Origin: an uncultured Lachnospiraceae bacterium
Lineage (GTDB): Bacteria > Bacillota > Clostridia > Lachnospirales > Lachnospiraceae
Assembly: GCA_946414885.1 (NCBI GenBank)
Contig: CAMKQH010000001.1
Span: 62,001-126,000 of the forward strand
Reading direction: 5' to 3'
DNA length: 64,000 nucleotides
Part shown: one piece after another, positions 60,810 through 64,000 of the stretch
Layout of the letters: each line of letters begins with the position of its first letter
Numbering within the stretch: position 1 is the stretch's first letter
Translations under genes and position numbers: made by a program
Notes under the pieces: generated by a model
Told to the model about the DNA's origin: nothing
The model's input: only the letters and a program-made list of their open reading frames with translations
Databases searched by the model: none

Positions 60810-63494
60810 ATGGAAGAGACGAAAGTGCAACAAAAAAATGGAGGTCTGTCCCGGCTTACGTGGCTGGTAGCGTTTTTGTTGCCGTTTTTCCTGATGTTGG
60901 CGATCTTTATTGGCAATGGGATTTTCCCTTTTGGAAAGAAAAGCTTTTTGGTTTCCGACATGTATCATCAGTACATGCCCTTTTTCCAGGAAATGATGAG
61001 AAAAATAAAGGCGGGAGAAGATCTCAGCTACTCTTGGAACGTGGGGATGGGATCAAATTTCCTGGCGCTTTACGGCTATTATCTGGCCAGTCCGTTTAAC
61101 TGGCTTGCTTTTTTATTTCCCCAAAAATATCTAATGGAATTCATGAGTTATGCCGTTGTGTGCAAGATCGGACTTGCGGGACTCACTTCCTGGATTTATT
61201 TGAGATCACGCACGGGGGACAAGAAGAATGGGTGGCTTACGGCCCTTTTCTTCTCGACGTTTTATGCCATGAGTGGTTTTGTGGCGGCATATAACTGGAA
61301 CGTCATGTGGATGGACTGCGTGGTACTTCTGCCATTGATCCTGATGGGGCTTGAGAGATTAGTCCATAAAGGAAAAATGGGACTCTACGTTGTCGCGCTG
61401 GGACTATGCATTTATACGAATTTCTATATTTCCATCATGATATGTCTGTTCTTGGTCTTTTATTTTATTTATCTGTTTTTGGCCGAAAAGAGAAGTTTTT
61501 CGATGGTATGGAAATTTGCCGCAGGGTCCCTTCTTGCTGGTGGCCTCGCAGCCATTATCCTGGTTCCGGAGGTACGGGCACTAATGGAAACGGATTTCGG
61601 AGACATGGATTTCCCGAAGGAGTGGAATTCCTATTTTCCGATCCTCGACGTGTTGGCAAGACATTGCATGGGTATCTATACGGAGCGTGCGTTGGCGCAT
61701 TGGCCTAATATTTATTGTGGAGCCATGGTGTTTTTTATGATTCCGCTCTACGTAATCAATGAAAAGATTCCTGCCCGCAAAAGATTGGGCTTTATGACGC
61801 TTGCCGGCATTTTTTTGATCAGTTTTTCCACAAACGGGTTGGATTTTATCTGGCACGGCTTAAATTACCCGGATTCTCTACCGGCCAGACAATCATTTAT
61901 TTACGTATTGCTCATTTTGACGGCATGCCATGACTGCCTGACACACTTGGACGGCATTAAGCCGGCATCGATCATTAAGGCAACCTTGGGCGCCGCCGTC
62001 TTTATGCTATATATCGAGAAATTCATAGACCTCTCATATTTTAAGACCTGGATCTGGCTTTTGAATCTTGCTTTGGTCGTTTCTTACGCAGCATGTCTCT
62101 ATCTTTATTTGACTCAGAAGAAACGGTGGGTAAAAATCTTCATGGTAGTGGCTGCAATGGTGGCAGTCCTGGCTGAAACGGCCGTCAACATGGCATTCTC
62201 GAGCGTGGGAACGACCGACAGAAAGGCTTATTTAAGCCATCTGGAGGATTATCAGGCACTGTATGAGAGAAACAAGGACGACGGAAATGGATTTTCCCGC
62301 TTTGAGAAATTTGAAAGAAAGACAAAGAATGATGCCACGCTGGCAGGCTTCCCGTCCGCGTCGGTCTTTTCCTCGACCATGAATTCCTACGTGATGGATT
62401 TTTATACCAAGATGGGAATGCAGCACAGCAAGGTATACTATGGCTTTGAAGGTGCAACGCCATTTTCGGCGGCCTTGATAAACGTAAATTATTATTTTTC
62501 TGATTCCGATAAATGGGAGAATGAACTCTTCAAGATCAAGGATGAACAGAATGGCATTTACCTGTATGAGGCAGTGGAATCCCTGCCCTTTGGCTACGTA
62601 GCACCCAAAGGCTTTGATCTCCCTGAGGATGCAAGACAGAAGGGTATACTCACGCAAAACGGATTGCTGAATGACCTGGGGATCGAGGAAAGCATCCTGA
62701 CGAAGGTAACAAGCGAAAAGGACGGGGACGACGTTATTTTTACGCCTTCAGAAGATGGAATCTATTACGGATGCGTTACGGATTACGGTACGACGAAGAT
62801 CAAAATGACGGGCGGAAATCCGTCGGAGGTAAACCTTAAGGATCTGAAGAAAAACGGGCTTTTCTACGTGGGATTTCTGGAAGAAGGACAAAGGGTTACG
62901 ATGACTAACGGGGATTCCTCCGATGATACGAAAAAGATTCCAGTGACCATGTATCAGTTGAACGTTTCCGCCGTGAAAGAGGCGTTAGAGATCCTTCGTG
63001 AACGCCATATGACGGACGTAAAGGTCGGCAGCAACGAAGTTTCGGGAAATCTGCATCTCGAAGAAGAAGGAAGACTGATTTTGTCCATTCCCTATGAGAA
63101 GGGATGGACGGTGTTGGTCAACGGGCAGGAGAAGGAACCTGCAACGTTTGGGGACGCCTTTATTGCACTGGATCTTGACGCGGGTGACTATGAGATTGAG
63201 CTTAGTTATGAACCCGTGGGGAAAAAGCTTGGAATCTTGATCACTGTGATTAGCCTTTGTATTTTTGCGCTGTTTTTTATTGTTCTGCCCAAGGGACTGG
63301 CGCGCAGAAAAAAAGCGTTTGAAGCAGAATTGATGAAGGAAGAGGACGTGACGGCCAAAGAGGATATGACGGATGAAGGGAACGTGATGGCCGAAGCAGA
63401 ATTGACGAACGACGAAGAAATGACGGCTGAAGAGGAAGAGATGACTGAACCGGAAATGGAAGGGCAATCGGAATCAGACGCCAAAAATAATTAA
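60810..63494 (+). CDS. YfhO family membrane protein
   Basis: The 894-residue product has an N-terminal membrane helix followed by SDMYHQYMPFFQEMMRKIKAGEDLSYSWNVGMGSNF, the hallmark of YfhO proteins, then ten or more helices to about residue 465, a large outer domain of about 350 residues, and one last helix near 820. YfhO-type GT-C enzymes glycosylate lipoteichoic or related envelope polymers. The cytoplasmic tail after the last helix is highly acidic, built from loose repeats of M-T-x-E-E. It lies 6 bp after the DUF2974 gene. The acceptor is unknown. Confidence 0.86.
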   Translation: MEETKVQQKNGGLSRLTWLVAFLLPFFLMLAIFIGNGIFPFGKKSFLVSDMYHQYMPFFQEMMRKIKAGEDLSYSWNVGMGSNFLALYGYYLASPFNWLAFLFPQKYLMEFMSYAVVCKIGLAGLTSWIYLRSRTGDKKNGWLTALFFSTFYAMSGFVAAYNWNVMWMDCVVLLPLILMGLERLVHKGKMGLYVVALGLCIYTNFYISIMICLFLVFYFIYLFLAEKRSFSMVWKFAAGSLLAGGLAAIILVPEVRALMETDFGDMDFPKEWNSYFPILDVLARHCMGIYTERALAHWPNIYCGAMVFFMIPLYVINEKIPARKRLGFMTLAGIFLISFSTNGLDFIWHGLNYPDSLPARQSFIYVLLILTACHDCLTHLDGIKPASIIKATLGAAVFMLYIEKFIDLSYFKTWIWLLNLALVVSYAACLYLYLTQKKRWVKIFMVVAAMVAVLAETAVNMAFSSVGTTDRKAYLSHLEDYQALYERNKDDGNGFSRFEKFERKTKNDATLAGFPSASVFSSTMNSYVMDFYTKMGMQHSKVYYGFEGATPFSAALINVNYYFSDSDKWENELFKIKDEQNGIYLYEAVESLPFGYVAPKGFDLPEDARQKGILTQNGLLNDLGIEESILTKVTSEKDGDDVIFTPSEDGIYYGCVTDYGTTKIKMTGGNPSEVNLKDLKKNGLFYVGFLEEGQRVTMTNGDSSDDTKKIPVTMYQLNVSAVKEALEILRERHMTDVKVGSNEVSGNLHLEEEGRLILSIPYEKGWTVLVNGQEKEPATFGDAFIALDLDAGDYEIELSYEPVGKKLGILITVISLCIFALFFIVLPKGLARRKKAFEAELMKEEDVTAKEDMTDEGNVMAEAELTNDEEMTAEEEEMTEPEMEGQSESDAKNN

Positions 63495-63503
63495 AGTAAC
63501 CTC

Positions 63504-63531
63504 TTGTAATTCCCAAAAAGTATGCTATAAT
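63504..63531 (+). promoter_or_regulatory. Promoter of the KDPG aldolase gene
   Basis: TTGTAA (63504-63509) and TATAAT (63526-63531) are 16 bp apart. A leader of about 125 nt follows. Confidence 0.75.
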
Positions 63532-63533
63532 GA

Positions 63534-63555
63534 AAAATGTAAGCCCTTACATTTT
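63534..63555. promoter_or_regulatory. Palindromic operator AAAATGTAA-GCCC-TTACATTTT, cre-like
   Basis: Nine-bp perfect arms flank 4 bp right after the -10. The core TGTAAGCCCTTACA differs from the CcpA cre consensus at one position. A KdgR-like or GntR repressor would also fit. Confidence 0.55.
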
Positions 63556-63664
63556 GTAAAAATCACTCACTTTTGCAAAAGGCATGGACAAACCATTAGA
63601 TTTATACTACGATCTCCCCAAATAGGGAATGGAACCATATGGGTTTCAAGAAAGGAAAAAGATC

Positions 63665-64000
63665 ATGGAAGCGGTTTTGGAACAGATCAGTAAAATTGGG
63701 ATTGTGCCCGTTGTTAAGATCGATCGGGCAGAGGATGCATTGCCATTGGCAAAGGCATTGTGTGCGGGAGGCCTTCCCTGTGCGGAGGTGACCTTCAGAA
63801 CGGATGCGGCGGCAGAGGCAATCAAGATTATGACGGAGAATTTCCCGAACATGTGCGTTGGAGCGGGAACGGTATTAAATGCGGCGCAGGTGGATGCGGC
63901 AGTGGCTGCAGGCGCGAAGTTTATCGTAAGTCCCGGACTCAATCCCAGAACCGTGAAATATTGTCAGGAGAAGGGCGTGCCCATTACGCCCGGTACTTCA
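63665..64000 (+). CDS. eda: KDPG/KHG aldolase (partial, 5' part)
   Basis: The first 112 codons reach the window edge. The product begins MEAVLEQISKIGIVPVVKID and contains GLPCAEVTFRTDAAAEAI (Glu of the active site), VGAGTVLNAAQVDAA and FIVSPGLNPRTVKYCQ, which is class I 2-keto-3-deoxy-6-phosphogluconate aldolase. It cleaves KDPG to pyruvate and glyceraldehyde 3-phosphate. The Schiff-base Lys is expected at FIVSPG-adjacent or later sequence beyond the edge. It lies in the pathway downstream of uxuA and uxuB. AAAGGAAAAAG precedes ATG 63665. Confidence 0.93.
   Translation, partial: MEAVLEQISKIGIVPVVKIDRAEDALPLAKALCAGGLPCAEVTFRTDAAAEAIKIMTENFPNMCVGAGTVLNAAQVDAAVAAGAKFIVSPGLNPRTVKYCQEKGVPITPGTS

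Noticed and set aside
1-64000. tRNA, rRNA, CRISPR arrays, insertion sequences, prophage genes
   Set aside because: I looked for these on both strands and saw no cloverleaf, array, transposase or phage protein.

Overview
The window reads as a chromosomal segment of a low-to-mid GC Gram-positive anaerobe of the Clostridia, most likely a Lachnospiraceae. The evidence is the cinA-recA-recX-rny order, the apt-relA-MBL-hemZ order, AGGAGG-type ribosome binding sites, TTGNNN-N17-TATNNT promoters, LexA boxes of the Firmicutes type, sporulation-family proteins (SpoIIM-like, SpoIID-like) and the DUF5717/DUF5716 gene pair, which I know only from Lachnospiraceae. No rRNA, tRNA, prophage, insertion sequence or CRISPR array is visible. 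Nearly all of the window is intact coding sequence on the + strand.

Layout. 1-6.0 kb: end of cinA, SOS-controlled recA, recX, rny, an aspartate-type aminotransferase and a SpoIIM-like membrane protein. 6.1-9.7 kb: DAHP synthase (- strand) and a large orphan solute-binding lipoprotein. 9.7-12.5 kb: rpsO and pnp, each with a structured 5' leader. 12.6-15.3 kb: a PadR regulator, a DUF4097 protein and an AraC regulator. 15.4-20.8 kb: gmd, fcl, manC and a membrane glycosyltransferase, a GDP-L-fucose and surface-glycan operon. 20.8-26.1 kb: a Dpp/Opp-type oligopeptide ABC transporter with a fused double ATPase. 26.2-30.5 kb: a membrane protein, a Ca2+-type P-ATPase and an XRE regulator. 30.5-34.9 kb: hexuronate catabolism (uxuB, uxuA) with a divergent AraC regulator. 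The 640-bp gap between uxuB and uxuA holds two diverged copies of a structured repeat. 35-43.8 kb: a SpoIID-like protein, an ABC exporter pair, and the uncharacterised DUF5717-DUF5716-solenoid operon. 43.8-50 kb: purC, purB, purF-like, purA and a HAD phosphatase. 50-51.3 kb: two - strand envelope genes. 51.4-58.1 kb: a SEC-C protein, apt, relA, an MBL hydrolase, hemZ and a membrane-anchored alpha/beta hydrolase. 58.2-64 kb: citrate synthase, a DUF2974 lipase-like protein, a YfhO protein and the start of KDPG aldolase.

How the parts connect. uxuA and uxuB make 2-keto-3-deoxygluconate, and the aldolase at the right edge cleaves its phosphorylated form. Both uxuA and the aldolase gene carry a cre-like inverted repeat at the promoter. 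The purine genes share one promoter with a 7-2-7 palindrome over its -10 box, and their PurF-like protein lacks the N-terminal catalytic cysteine. relA and apt link purine salvage to the stringent response.

The least explained material is four long structured intergenic elements: about 99 nt before gmd, about 178 nt between purB and purF, and two copies of a roughly 130-nt domain between uxuB and uxuA. The last two differ by paired changes that preserve their stems. The giant DUF5717/DUF5716 operon is the best candidate for an undescribed protein system.
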